DNA from: an uncultured Bacteroidales bacterium
GTDB lineage: Bacteria > Bacteroidota > Bacteroidia > Bacteroidales > Paludibacteraceae
Reading direction: 5' to 3'
Assembly: GCA_937916355.1 (NCBI GenBank)
Contig: CALFTM010000054.1
Span: 1-16,751 of the forward strand
DNA: 16,751 nt
Shown: positions 1 through 6,977 of the stretch, one piece after another
Position numbering within the stretch: the first letter of the stretch is position 1
How the letters are laid out: every line of letters begins with the position of its first letter
Made by a program: the position numbers and the translations under genes
Notes under the pieces: model-generated
Seen by the model: the letters and a program-made list of their open reading frames with translations, nothing else
What the model was told of the DNA's origin: nothing
The model's database searches: none

Positions 1-496
1 ATGAAGGAAAAGCAGTCTGTCGGAATTATGTAAAGGCGGTAGAATGGTTTCATAAATCAGTTCAACGAGGGAATTCTGATGCTCAATATCGCTTAGGAAT
101 CTGTTATTATGAAGGAAAAGGAGTCTGTCAGAGTTATTCCATAGCGGTAGAATGGTTTCGGAAATCTGCAGAACAGGGAAATTCTGCTGCTCAATTTTGG
201 TTGGGTGATTGTTATTATGAAGGAAAAGGTGTCAATCAAGATTATACCAAGGCGGTAGAATGGTATCGGAAATCTGCAGAACAGGGGAATTCTGCTGCTC
301 AATGTCGGTTGGGGATTTAGGAGAAGGAGTCAATCAAGATTATTCCAAGGCGTTAGAATGGTCTCGTAAATCGGCAGAACAAGGAAATGCTGATGCTCAG
401 TTCAATTTGGGTTATTGTTATATGAAAGGTATAGGAGTGGAACAAAATCTAAATAAAGCTGTAGAATGGCATAAAAAAATGTCAAGAAAAAAATAA
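1..496 (+). pseudogene. Sel1-like repeat protein, 3' part, frame-broken
   Basis: The open frame entering from the left edge encodes 36-residue Sel1-type repeats (pattern AVEWxxKSAEQGNxxAQxxLGxCYYEGKGV). Such repeats form alpha-solenoids that usually mediate protein contacts. The AVEW codons begin at 36, 144, 252, 350 and 458, giving spacings of 108, 108, 98 and 108 nt. The short interval is a 10-nt deletion that brings a TAG stop at 318-320. The repeat continues in another frame to a TAA at 494-496, ending in WHKKMSRKK. Units two and three are nearly identical in DNA, so the array is recently duplicated. The N-terminus, and any signal peptide, lies outside the window. I call it a pseudogene; a sequencing or assembly error at the deletion is the main alternative. 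Confidence 0.8.
36..469 (+). repeat. Tandem 108-bp Sel1-coding repeats
   Basis: There are five units with AVEW codons at 36, 144, 252, 350 and 458. The DNA around 151-196 recurs almost unchanged 108 bp downstream. The fourth interval is 98 bp because 10 nt are missing near 315. Confidence 0.85.
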
Positions 497-501
497 TCCA
501 A

Positions 502-654
502 ATGAATGCAATAGACTTGGGGGCAGACTCCCTTGATGCCGTCGAACTTATAATGGAGATTGAAAAAGAATTCGATGTCCAGATTTCAGACCAAGAGGCA
601 CAACGTATTAGAACGGTCGGGGATATTATCACCTCTTTGTCTCATATGTTGTAA
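502..654 (+). CDS. Truncated acyl carrier protein (lacks helix I)
   Basis: This 50-codon ORF carries the core of an acyl carrier protein. DLGADSLDAVEL includes the serine (residue 10) that takes 4'-phosphopantetheine. It is followed by an acidic helix II (IMEIEKEFDVQISD) and a TVGDI segment typical of helices III-IV. A complete ACP has about 75-80 residues; the first helix and most of loop I are absent here. Upstream, the same frame stays open only to 475 (preceding stop 472-474) and lies inside the end of the Sel1 frame. No fatty-acid gene is adjacent. The ORF may be a remnant or the tail of a broken Sel1-ACP fusion. The family call is firm; whether the product is made or folds is doubtful. 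Confidence 0.65.
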   Translation: MNAIDLGADSLDAVELIMEIEKEFDVQISDQEAQRIRTVGDIITSLSHML

Positions 655-671
655 TAATGACATCAACCACG

Positions 672-697
672 GGCAGGGCGAAAAGTTCTGCCTTTTT
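672..697 (+). terminator. Rho-independent terminator after the ACP ORF
   Basis: GGCAGGGC (672-679) pairs with GTTCTGCC (685-692), with two G-U pairs across a GAAAA loop. TTTTT follows at 693-697. It sits 18 nt after the ACP stop. Confidence 0.7.
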
Positions 698-823
698 ACG
701 TATATGCCAATGTTTTATCAGAACAGAATTGTGCGAAAAAATCGTAATCGTACGGTAGGTGTAGGATTTTATAGATTCCGCACAGTTCATTTTTTTTTGT
801 AATGGTGGGGCATATACGCCATG

Positions 824-855
824 AAAAAGGGCAGAACCTCAAAAAAGTTCTGCCC
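824..855 (-). terminator. Terminator of the esterase gene
   Basis: A perfect 9-bp stem, GGGCAGAAC (829-837) with GTTCTGCCC (847-855), has a 9-nt loop. Read on the minus strand it is followed by TTTTT (A's at 824-828). It lies about 30 nt past the esterase stop. Confidence 0.8.
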
Positions 856-886
856 TTAAACTATTGTCGAATTTATAAAATCTCTC

Positions 887-3196
887 CTATTCTGAAATGA
901 CCACTTTCTTCACTTTTTGGGTCTGGGTATTGCGCAGTAGGTAAACACCTGCTGGCAAAGCTTTCAGTTCGTTTCGGTTGTTTACGGTTTTGATTTTTTG
1001 CCCTAACAGACCGAACACATCGCATTCGCTGTTTTCCACCCAAAAGTCGCTTAGCGGGATGTTCATGCCAGTGCTTTGTGAAACGAGTTTGAAGTTCATG
1101 TAGTCCATGTCCAGCCACGAGCCGGTGATTTCCAATTTAAGGATGTGTTCTCCTGCAGGAAGTGATTTGATGGCACTCTCTACGGTTACGAATGTCTCCC
1201 AGTCTCCTGTGTTGGGAACGTCAATGACATCGGTAATCGCTTCGTCGTCTAAGTATAATTTGAATGACGAACCATCCGCTCCTGATGCTACAGAGGTCTC
1301 CATTTTGTAGTCTCCTGCCCTCTCAATGTTGATGGTGTATTCCAACCATTCTCCCTCTTCGGTGTAGCCGATGGCGGTCGCACTCATGTCTACTGCTTCG
1401 TCGCGTGTGTCACCGTTCCTGTTTTGAGTGTCTTTGTCGTAGTAGGAGACATTTTGTCCTCCTTCGTCAAACTCTTCTGCTTCGATTTTTCCCGGAAGGG
1501 CGGCGGCAATGCCATTGTATGGGGTTTGCGGAACTACCGGTCTTTCTACAGCAGCCCCACATTCGTTTGTGTATTTGCTAACGAATTTCCATATTTCGAG
1601 TGAGGTGTGGTGACAATTGTCATTTCTTGGTTCATGCCCACGTCCCGGTATTGCATTGAGTACAACCTCCACGTCGCAGTCTCCTCCGCTGTAGATTGTC
1701 CTGTCTGTACAGTTGTTCACCTTCACTTTTGTGGTTTCTGTGCAATTGTTGTGTGCTTTCCAAGCATCTACAACCGCTTGTGCGCCCTCTTGGTTGCCGC
1801 TTGCATTGAAGTAGACTACATCGTCACCCGTCCCGTGCGTGTGGAATAGGGGAACAGGACGAGTGTTGGGGTTGGGTTTTGCCCCAAACAAGTAACCTGA
1901 AATCGGAGCAAATGCGGCGAAATAATCAGGGATGTTGTTCATACAGTAGTAGGTCATCATACCACCCATAGAGAAGCCACTCAGGTAGACACGTTTTCTG
2001 TCGATTTTATAGTCCTCATACATCTTATCAATGATTGCGATAAGGTATTTGGTGTCTTTGTCGCTATTTCCGAAACAATCCCAAGAAGCGTTTTCACCGG
2101 AAGGGTAAGCCACGACGAAGTTGGCGGTGTCTGCGATGGATTCCCAATTGCACATCTGTTTTTGGTAGTTGATGTCTTGGTTCATACCATGCATGGAAAT
2201 CACCAACGGACGGTTTGATTTGATGCTTTGTGGAGCGTAAACAAATACTTGTCTGTTGTTCACGTAGATGTTTGTCCCTCCCTTTGCTCCTGTGATAGGA
2301 AGATTGCTAAGATCTTCTTCAGGCTCCTCTTCTTCTGGTTGCTCAGGCTCTTGAGGGTCTGAATTGGCAGGAAGCAGTTTCAGCATTTGTTCTGCGTAAC
2401 GTTTCCCAAAATCTCTGTAACCTTGGGCTGAGAAGTGGTAGTCGTCGTTGGTTTTTTCTAAGCCCTCAGAGGAGATTACGTAGGAGTTAGGGATTACGTT
2501 AGGGACGTTGGCAATCACTTGATTGTGTCCGCTACAAACTCCGTCACGACGAGTCTCTCCAACCAGCAAAGGCACTTCCTCACCTTTCAAGTTCAGGTCA
2601 GAAAGCATGTTTTCATAAATGGCTTTCAGTCTGTTTGGCCAGTTTTGTTGCATGTTGTTGGTTTCTCCTTGATGCACAAGGATGCCTTTGATCACACCAT
2701 CTTGTTGTGCGATCTTTGCCATGTCGATGATACGTTTGTAGCAGTTGTTGTCATACTCTTTCGCCCAGTTTTTCAGCCAGTCTGCTGCGGTGTTCAGGTA
2801 AGACTGGTAACCATCCTCTTCAAACAATTGGATGTCTGCGCCACCAACTGCCACGACAATCACACCGACCTTGATGTTTTCATCCAGTTTTTCTACCAAT
2901 GTCCTTCCGAAATAGTCGGCAGGAGAGAGTCCGGTGTTGCATCTCGCCAAAGGAGGGACGGCGGTGTACCATTTCCCCATCTCTCGACTTCCGTTGCAAC
3001 TCACGGTTGCCATCATCTTGAATCGTTCGTTGACGTTGACTTTGTCTGATTGTTCTACTTGACCTGCTCCTTCCATATTGGATTGTCCGAAACAGATGTA
3101 AATGTGGAAGTTCGGATCTGGAGCGGCATTTACTAAACCTTGCATTCCCAACACGATTGTTAGCAACACAATCAATCTAAGTGTAATATTTTTCAT
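887..3196 (-). CDS. Secreted two-domain carbohydrate esterase (SASA/CE6-like + CE1-like + CBM6-like + T9SS signal)
   Basis: The 769-residue protein starts with a signal peptide (about 1-24, ending VNAA). Residues 30-275 resemble SASA/CE6 acetylesterases: GQSNMEG at 37-43 (nucleophile Ser39), HQGETN at 175-180 and DDYHFS at 251-256 (His254). An acidic linker (280-295) leads to a CE1/feruloyl-esterase-like alpha/beta hydrolase: GFSMGG at 407-412 (Ser409), HGTGDD at 454-459 and GRGH ending at His521. Residues about 567-695 look like a CBM6-type beta-sandwich (IEAEEFD start, DYMNFKL end). The tail from about 700 (LLGQKIKT, LPAGVYLL, KKVVISE) is a type IX sorting signal. The likely role is removing acetyl and hydroxycinnamoyl groups from xylan at the cell surface. 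The substrate is inferred; the domains are clear. It has its own promoter box and terminator. Confidence 0.88.
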   Translation of the reverse strand: MKNITLRLIVLLTIVLGMQGLVNAAPDPNFHIYICFGQSNMEGAGQVEQSDKVNVNERFKMMATVSCNGSREMGKWYTAVPPLARCNTGLSPADYFGRTLVEKLDENIKVGVIVVAVGGADIQLFEEDGYQSYLNTAADWLKNWAKEYDNNCYKRIIDMAKIAQQDGVIKGILVHQGETNNMQQNWPNRLKAIYENMLSDLNLKGEEVPLLVGETRRDGVCSGHNQVIANVPNVIPNSYVISSEGLEKTNDDYHFSAQGYRDFGKRYAEQMLKLLPANSDPQEPEQPEEEEPEEDLSNLPITGAKGGTNIYVNNRQVFVYAPQSIKSNRPLVISMHGMNQDINYQKQMCNWESIADTANFVVAYPSGENASWDCFGNSDKDTKYLIAIIDKMYEDYKIDRKRVYLSGFSMGGMMTYYCMNNIPDYFAAFAPISGYLFGAKPNPNTRPVPLFHTHGTGDDVVYFNASGNQEGAQAVVDAWKAHNNCTETTKVKVNNCTDRTIYSGGDCDVEVVLNAIPGRGHEPRNDNCHHTSLEIWKFVSKYTNECGAAVERPVVPQTPYNGIAAALPGKIEAEEFDEGGQNVSYYDKDTQNRNGDTRDEAVDMSATAIGYTEEGEWLEYTINIERAGDYKMETSVASGADGSSFKLYLDDEAITDVIDVPNTGDWETFVTVESAIKSLPAGEHILKLEITGSWLDMDYMNFKLVSQSTGMNIPLSDFWVENSECDVFGLLGQKIKTVNNRNELKALPAGVYLLRNTQTQKVKKVVISE

Positions 3197-3218
3197 GGGT
3201 TTAAAATTTGTTACTTGG

Positions 3219-3226
3219 CAAATATA
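3219..3226 (-). promoter_or_regulatory. -7 promoter box for the esterase gene
   Basis: TATATTTG on the minus strand matches the Bacteroidota sigma-ABfr -7 consensus TAnnTTTG, 22 nt before the ATG. I see no good TTTG at -33. It lies downstream of the oadB terminator, which fits separate transcription. Confidence 0.5.
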
Positions 3227-3258
3227 CTGAATGTTTGATAATTATAGGAATTTTTTAG

Positions 3259-3290
3259 AAAAAAAAGAGGAGGTCATTGAAAACCTCCCC
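3259..3290 (-). terminator. Terminator of the oad operon
   Basis: On the minus strand GGGGAGGT (3290-3283) pairs with ACCTCCTC (3274-3267), with one mismatch, and eight T's follow (3266-3259). It lies just past the oadB stop. Confidence 0.85.
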
Positions 3291-3315
3291 TTCAATCAGT
3301 ATGTTTTTCTCTGTT

Positions 3316-4560
3316 TTATCCCAAGAAAGCAATCAAGATACCTGCTGCAACTGCAGAACCGATTACTCCTGCCACGTTACTTGACATACAATAATTCAAT
3401 ACGTGGTTTTTAGGATCGTACTTCAATGCGATTTCGTTTGCGACACGAGAAGCCATAGGAACGGCACTCAAACCAGTTGCTCCCACAAGCGGATTGATCT
3501 GTTTTTTAGAGAATAAGTTCATGAGTTTCACCAACATGATACCTCCAAAGATTGAGAATCCAAATGCGAAGAATCCTCCAGTCACGATTCCGATTGTAGT
3601 GAAATTAAGGAATGAATCCGTTGTCATGGTCGCACCCACACACAATCCCAAGAAGATAGTCGCAGCATTCATGATTCCGTTAGAAGCCGCATTGAACAAG
3701 CGTGATGTGTTGTTTCCTATCTCTTTCAACAAGTTACCAAACATCAGCATACCGATCAGTGATACTGCGTCAGGAACTATTAGTCCTACGATGGCGGTTG
3801 TGATGATAGGGAAAAGGATCTTCAACACTCTCATGTTTTTGATCTCACCATTAGAAGGGTAGAGTTTATCCTGTTCCTTCATGTTGATTTTCAATTCCTT
3901 TTCATTGCAAGTCAATTTTACAACCAATGGGACGATAACTGGCACCAATGCCATGTATGAGTATGCCGCAATAGCGATAGGACCTAATAAGTGAGGTGCT
4001 AATTTCAATGTCGTGAAAATAGCAGTTGGACCATCCGCACCTCCAATGATTGCAAGAGAAGCAGCCTCTTCAATCTCAAAAAATTGGCTTGCGATCAACA
4101 ACACAGCAAAAATTCCAAATTGCGCACCGGCTCCAAATATCGCTAATTTCAAGTTTCTTAACATCGGACCAAAGTCGGTCAACGCTCCAACGCCCATGAA
4201 GATGATAGGAGGAAGAAGTCCTGATTTTATGAGCGCATAGTATAGGAAGTTCATGATTCCAAGGTCGTGCGCGATTTCAGGAAGAGACATTTGGTAAATG
4301 TTCTTTTTCACTTCAGCTCCCTCCAACATATAGGTTACGAATCCTTCTCCGTCGGTCGGGATTACGCCCATGTTTCCTCCGGGGATATTGGCTATCAAAA
4401 CTCCAAATGCGATTGGCACGAGAAGTAGAGGCTCATACTCCTTTTTGATTCCTAAATAGAGAAGGACGAAAGCCAATAAGATCATCGCCAAACAGGACGG
4501 CTGCTCCATAATCGAGTCGAACGCCGTCATTTCGTATATTTTGCCTAATATATCTTCCAT
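3316..4560 (-). CDS. oadB: Na+-translocating decarboxylase, beta subunit
   Basis: This 414-residue, highly hydrophobic protein is the membrane subunit that couples decarboxylation of carboxybiotin to Na+ export. GGADGPT at 173-179 carries Asp176, matching the essential Asp203 of Klebsiella OadB. NPLVGATGLSAVPMASR (356-372) places Asn356, Gly360, Ser365 and Arg372 at the positions known as Asn373, Gly377, Ser382 and Arg389. MGVGALTDFGP (122-132) and NVAGVIGSAVAAG near the C-terminus are also family signatures. The start follows the oadA stop by 6 nt, so the two are co-transcribed. Subunits of this type are shared by oxaloacetate, methylmalonyl-CoA and glutaconyl-CoA decarboxylases, so the substrate is set by the partner. 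Confidence 0.95.
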   Translation of the reverse strand: MEDILGKIYEMTAFDSIMEQPSCLAMILLAFVLLYLGIKKEYEPLLLVPIAFGVLIANIPGGNMGVIPTDGEGFVTYMLEGAEVKKNIYQMSLPEIAHDLGIMNFLYYALIKSGLLPPIIFMGVGALTDFGPMLRNLKLAIFGAGAQFGIFAVLLIASQFFEIEEAASLAIIGGADGPTAIFTTLKLAPHLLGPIAIAAYSYMALVPVIVPLVVKLTCNEKELKINMKEQDKLYPSNGEIKNMRVLKILFPIITTAIVGLIVPDAVSLIGMLMFGNLLKEIGNNTSRLFNAASNGIMNAATIFLGLCVGATMTTDSFLNFTTIGIVTGGFFAFGFSIFGGIMLVKLMNLFSKKQINPLVGATGLSAVPMASRVANEIALKYDPKNHVLNYCMSSNVAGVIGSAVAAGILIAFLG

Positions 4561-4566
4561 GGACTA

Positions 4567-6402
4567 TTATTTTATTCTCATTAGTACATCATCCTCTGCC
4601 ACAGAAGCTCCACTTGATTGGCAAATTTCTGTTACTACGCCATCCCATTCTGATGCGATTGCATTGAATGTTTTCATCGCCTCTACATAGCAAATCACTT
4701 GTCCTTTCTTTACTTGGTCACCAACTTTTACGGGAGCGTCTCCAGCGTTTTTAACCAAGTAGAATTTACCTTCCAATGGAGCCTGCAATTCGTTACCCTC
4801 TCCCGGTGCTGCTGCGGCTGCTGCAGGAGAAGATGTTGCTGCGGAAGCATCGTTGGCTCCGACAACCACTGAGTATTTCACACCATTAACTTCTACCGTC
4901 ACTGTCTGAGGTAGATTTGCTCCACCTTCATTAGAACATTTCTTGTTCTTTCTTTCTGCCAAGTCTGCTTCAAAGTCAGCCTTAGCCTTGCCAGACTTGT
5001 AAGCGCGGTATTGTTGTGGGTGCATAGCCAATTCGAATAATTCCTCATCGTCTTGTCCTAAATCCCAGCCCTCTTTCTTCATCTCCTCACGGAATGTATC
5101 CAAAGCGTCTGGATAGTTGCTTTGAGGGTCTTCTGTGTGGAACTCACGACCTTGCTCTTTCGCCTTAGCGATGAGTTCAGGTGCCAACTCTCCCGGAAGT
5201 TTTCCAGACTTTCCTAACATCATGTCCCAGATGTCGTCCGCAATCATAGACCAACGCTCTTTGCCTTTTTCCATCTGGATTACGTTCATGAGAGCCATGT
5301 TCTTCACGTATTGAGAGAACGGAGTCACAAGGCAAGGATAACCCATCATCGGCCAAACATAACTTACCTCATTGAAAAGTTTGATAAGCAATTCGTCTTG
5401 GCTCATTTTAGGTTTCCCGTTCTTCTCTTTCCACTTGTTGAGAGATTCAAGGTTGGTCTCAAGGTCTGTCATGAGAGAACCCATCATACCACCAGGAAGT
5501 CCCGGTGCGATAAGAAGGGAGTTCATGAGACGGTTGCGGCTTGGAATGTAGTATCCGAGGAAATCGTCCATCATCTCTTGTATAAGAGAACGAACCTCCA
5601 TGTAGGCCTCCATGTTGATCTCCTTCACCTTAAATCCAGCGTCCTTCAACATCGCTTGGACTGCAAGAACGTCCGCGTGTCCAGTACCCCAAGAAAGAGG
5701 TTCCATACCTACATCCACATAATCACATCCAGCTTTGCATACCTCCAAAATAGAAGCCATGTTGAAGCCAGGGCCTGCATGGCTATGGTATTGGATGACG
5801 ATGTCAGATTTAATCTCTTTGATTTTCTTTGTCAACTCGCCCAAGAAGGCTGGTCTTCCGATTCCTGCCATATCCTTTAAACAGATTTCATCGCAGCCTG
5901 CCTCGATCAGTTCTTTCGCCATTTTGGTGTAATATTCCACCGTGTGGATAGGGGAGTAGGTGATGCAAAGGCAGCATTGAGAGATCATGCCACCATCGTG
6001 TGCATATTGGATGGATGGAATGATATTGCGGGTGTCGTTAAGACCGCAGAATGTGCGGGCGATGTCTGTCCCTTGTTTCTTTTTTACGACGTAGAACAAT
6101 TTACGCACGTCAGATGGAACCGGACTCATACGCAATCCGTTCAAAGCACGGTCCAACATGTGTGTTTGGATGCCAGCCTCGTGGAATGGCTTAGTCCATT
6201 CACGAACTGCCTTATTAGGGTTTTCTCCGTAGAGGAGGTTTACTTGCTCAAAACCTCCACCGTTGGTTTCAACACGGTCGAAACAACCCATTTTTATGAT
6301 AGCCGGAGCTACTTTTACCAATTGATCAACGCGAGGAACATACTTTCCTGCGGCTTGCCACATGTCTCGGAATACGAGACTGAATTTTACTTCTTTAGCC
6401 AT
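4567..6402 (-). CDS. oadA: Biotin-dependent decarboxylase alpha subunit (OadA-like carboxyltransferase + biotinyl domain)
   Basis: This 611-residue protein transfers CO2 from an oxoacid, probably oxaloacetate, to its own biotin. The N-terminal HMGL-like TIM barrel has the metal ligands expected for the pyruvate carboxylase/OadA family: Asp13 (FRD), Lys176 in KDMAG (176-180) and HSH at 206-208. The usual RDAHQS entry motif is replaced by RDMWQ. A PYC/OADA middle domain follows, then an Ala/Pro linker (about 518-537), then a biotinyl domain with EAMKT at 574-578. Lys577 lies 34 residues from the C-terminus, the normal distance. It sits between oadG (54-nt gap) and oadB. Because alpha and biotin domains are fused, this resembles OadA more than methylmalonyl-CoA decarboxylase. 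The exact substrate is not proven by sequence. Confidence 0.92.
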   Translation of the reverse strand: MAKEVKFSLVFRDMWQAAGKYVPRVDQLVKVAPAIIKMGCFDRVETNGGGFEQVNLLYGENPNKAVREWTKPFHEAGIQTHMLDRALNGLRMSPVPSDVRKLFYVVKKKQGTDIARTFCGLNDTRNIIPSIQYAHDGGMISQCCLCITYSPIHTVEYYTKMAKELIEAGCDEICLKDMAGIGRPAFLGELTKKIKEIKSDIVIQYHSHAGPGFNMASILEVCKAGCDYVDVGMEPLSWGTGHADVLAVQAMLKDAGFKVKEINMEAYMEVRSLIQEMMDDFLGYYIPSRNRLMNSLLIAPGLPGGMMGSLMTDLETNLESLNKWKEKNGKPKMSQDELLIKLFNEVSYVWPMMGYPCLVTPFSQYVKNMALMNVIQMEKGKERWSMIADDIWDMMLGKSGKLPGELAPELIAKAKEQGREFHTEDPQSNYPDALDTFREEMKKEGWDLGQDDEELFELAMHPQQYRAYKSGKAKADFEADLAERKNKKCSNEGGANLPQTVTVEVNGVKYSVVVGANDASAATSSPAAAAAAPGEGNELQAPLEGKFYLVKNAGDAPVKVGDQVKKGQVICYVEAMKTFNAIASEWDGVVTEICQSSGASVAEDDVLMRIK

Positions 6403-6456
6403 TTTATAAATGATTCTTTTTTATTTTTTTTAAAATGATAATGGAGGAAAAACGAA

Positions 6457-6714
6457 CTAAATTTTTTCAATTTTTTCAGCTTTCATTTTTCCGTTTGTCA
6501 GTTTGTTGATTGCAAGGTTTATCGCACTTGCAACGTTTGCGTCTACGCTGTTGTTGCGCGGTGTGGTGGCAACTGGAATTTTTTTCTCCTCAGGAGCATA
6601 TTGATTAACTAAGTAGATCAAAAGGTTTCCTGTCACTATAATGAACAGTAACACAATGATAACGGTTGCCATTCCAATTCCCATTAACATAAGGGATTCG
6701 ATGAGTTTTTCCAT
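6457..6714 (-). CDS. oadG: Decarboxylase gamma subunit (OadG-type membrane anchor)
   Basis: This small 85-residue protein has one membrane helix (about 11-35, GIGMATVIIVLLFIIVTG) and a charged cytosolic tail ending in KMKAEKIEKI. The size, topology and first position of a three-gene operon with oadA and oadB fit the gamma subunit, which holds the alpha subunit at the membrane. The His-rich zinc-binding tail known from Klebsiella OadG is absent. Gamma subunits are poorly conserved, so the call leans on context. Confidence 0.85.
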   Translation of the reverse strand: MEKLIESLMLMGIGMATVIIVLLFIIVTGNLLIYLVNQYAPEEKKIPVATTPRNNSVDANVASAINLAINKLTNGKMKAEKIEKI

Positions 6715-6747
6715 GTTTTATGACTTTGGTTATAAATATTTATCCCA

Positions 6748-6755
6748 CAAATATA
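6748..6755 (-). promoter_or_regulatory. -7 promoter box for oadG-oadA-oadB
   Basis: TATATTTG on the minus strand fits TAnnTTTG, 33 nt before the oadG ATG. It is the same octamer as at the esterase gene. The -33 element is not clear. Confidence 0.5.
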
Positions 6756-6901
6756 AGAATTTTTTGAAAAAAACAGAGTTTTTGAGGTTTGAAATTTTTT
6801 TGAGAGTAAATCTTGTCGTGAAAAAAATTTACTTATTAGCACTCTCTCTTTATTGTATTAAAACTTTTTTCGCTATTTCTCTTTCAAAATGAAAGTAAGG
6901 G

Positions 6902-6932
6902 TTTGTATATTGATGGCAGTTTATTAAATTTG
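6902..6932 (+). promoter_or_regulatory. Bacteroidota promoter of hisB
   Basis: TTTG (6902-6905), a 19-nt spacer and TAAATTTG (6925-6932) match the TTTG-N19-21-TAnnTTTG consensus in full. The transcript would start near 6939, leaving a leader of about 40 nt. I see no attenuator or histidine leader peptide in that space. Confidence 0.75.
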
Positions 6933-6977
6933 CGAATGACAAAAAAATCGAAAAATAAATATTGGAATATTTAGAAT

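Larger units (their letters stand above)
671..857. repeat. Long imperfect inverted repeat between convergent genes
   Basis: Nested complementary arms span the interval. GTTCTGCC plus T5 (685-697) is mirrored at 824-837. CGTATATGCC (699-708) is the exact reverse complement of 809-818. GAATTGTGCG (726-735) pairs with 779-788 with one G-U. AAAATC (738-743) pairs with 765-770. The outermost parts are themselves the terminators of the two converging genes. The region could be a MITE-like element or a bidirectional terminator. No target-site duplication is evident, and no coding region is seen in it. Confidence 0.5.

Noticed and set aside
36..469. Possible CRISPR array from the evenly spaced repeats
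   Set aside because: The 108-bp units are coding Sel1 repeats with codon-level periodicity, not short repeats with unique spacers. No CRISPR array or cas gene is seen anywhere in the window.
2519..3049. 176-codon plus-strand open frame opposite the esterase gene
   Set aside because: It is fully antisense to a protein with clear catalytic motifs, is rich in Cys/Val/His with no domain pattern, and has no promoter box. It is a shadow frame.
5311..5880. 189-codon plus-strand open frame opposite oadA
   Set aside because: It lies entirely within the conserved OadA coding region on the other strand, and its translation shows no recognisable motif.
6802..6846. Small inverted repeat AGTAAAT (6805-6811) / ATTTACT (6827-6833) upstream of hisB
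   Set aside because: It has short A/T-rich arms, a 15-nt loop and no T-tract. It is as likely by chance in this composition and is not at a promoter box, so I do not call it an operator.
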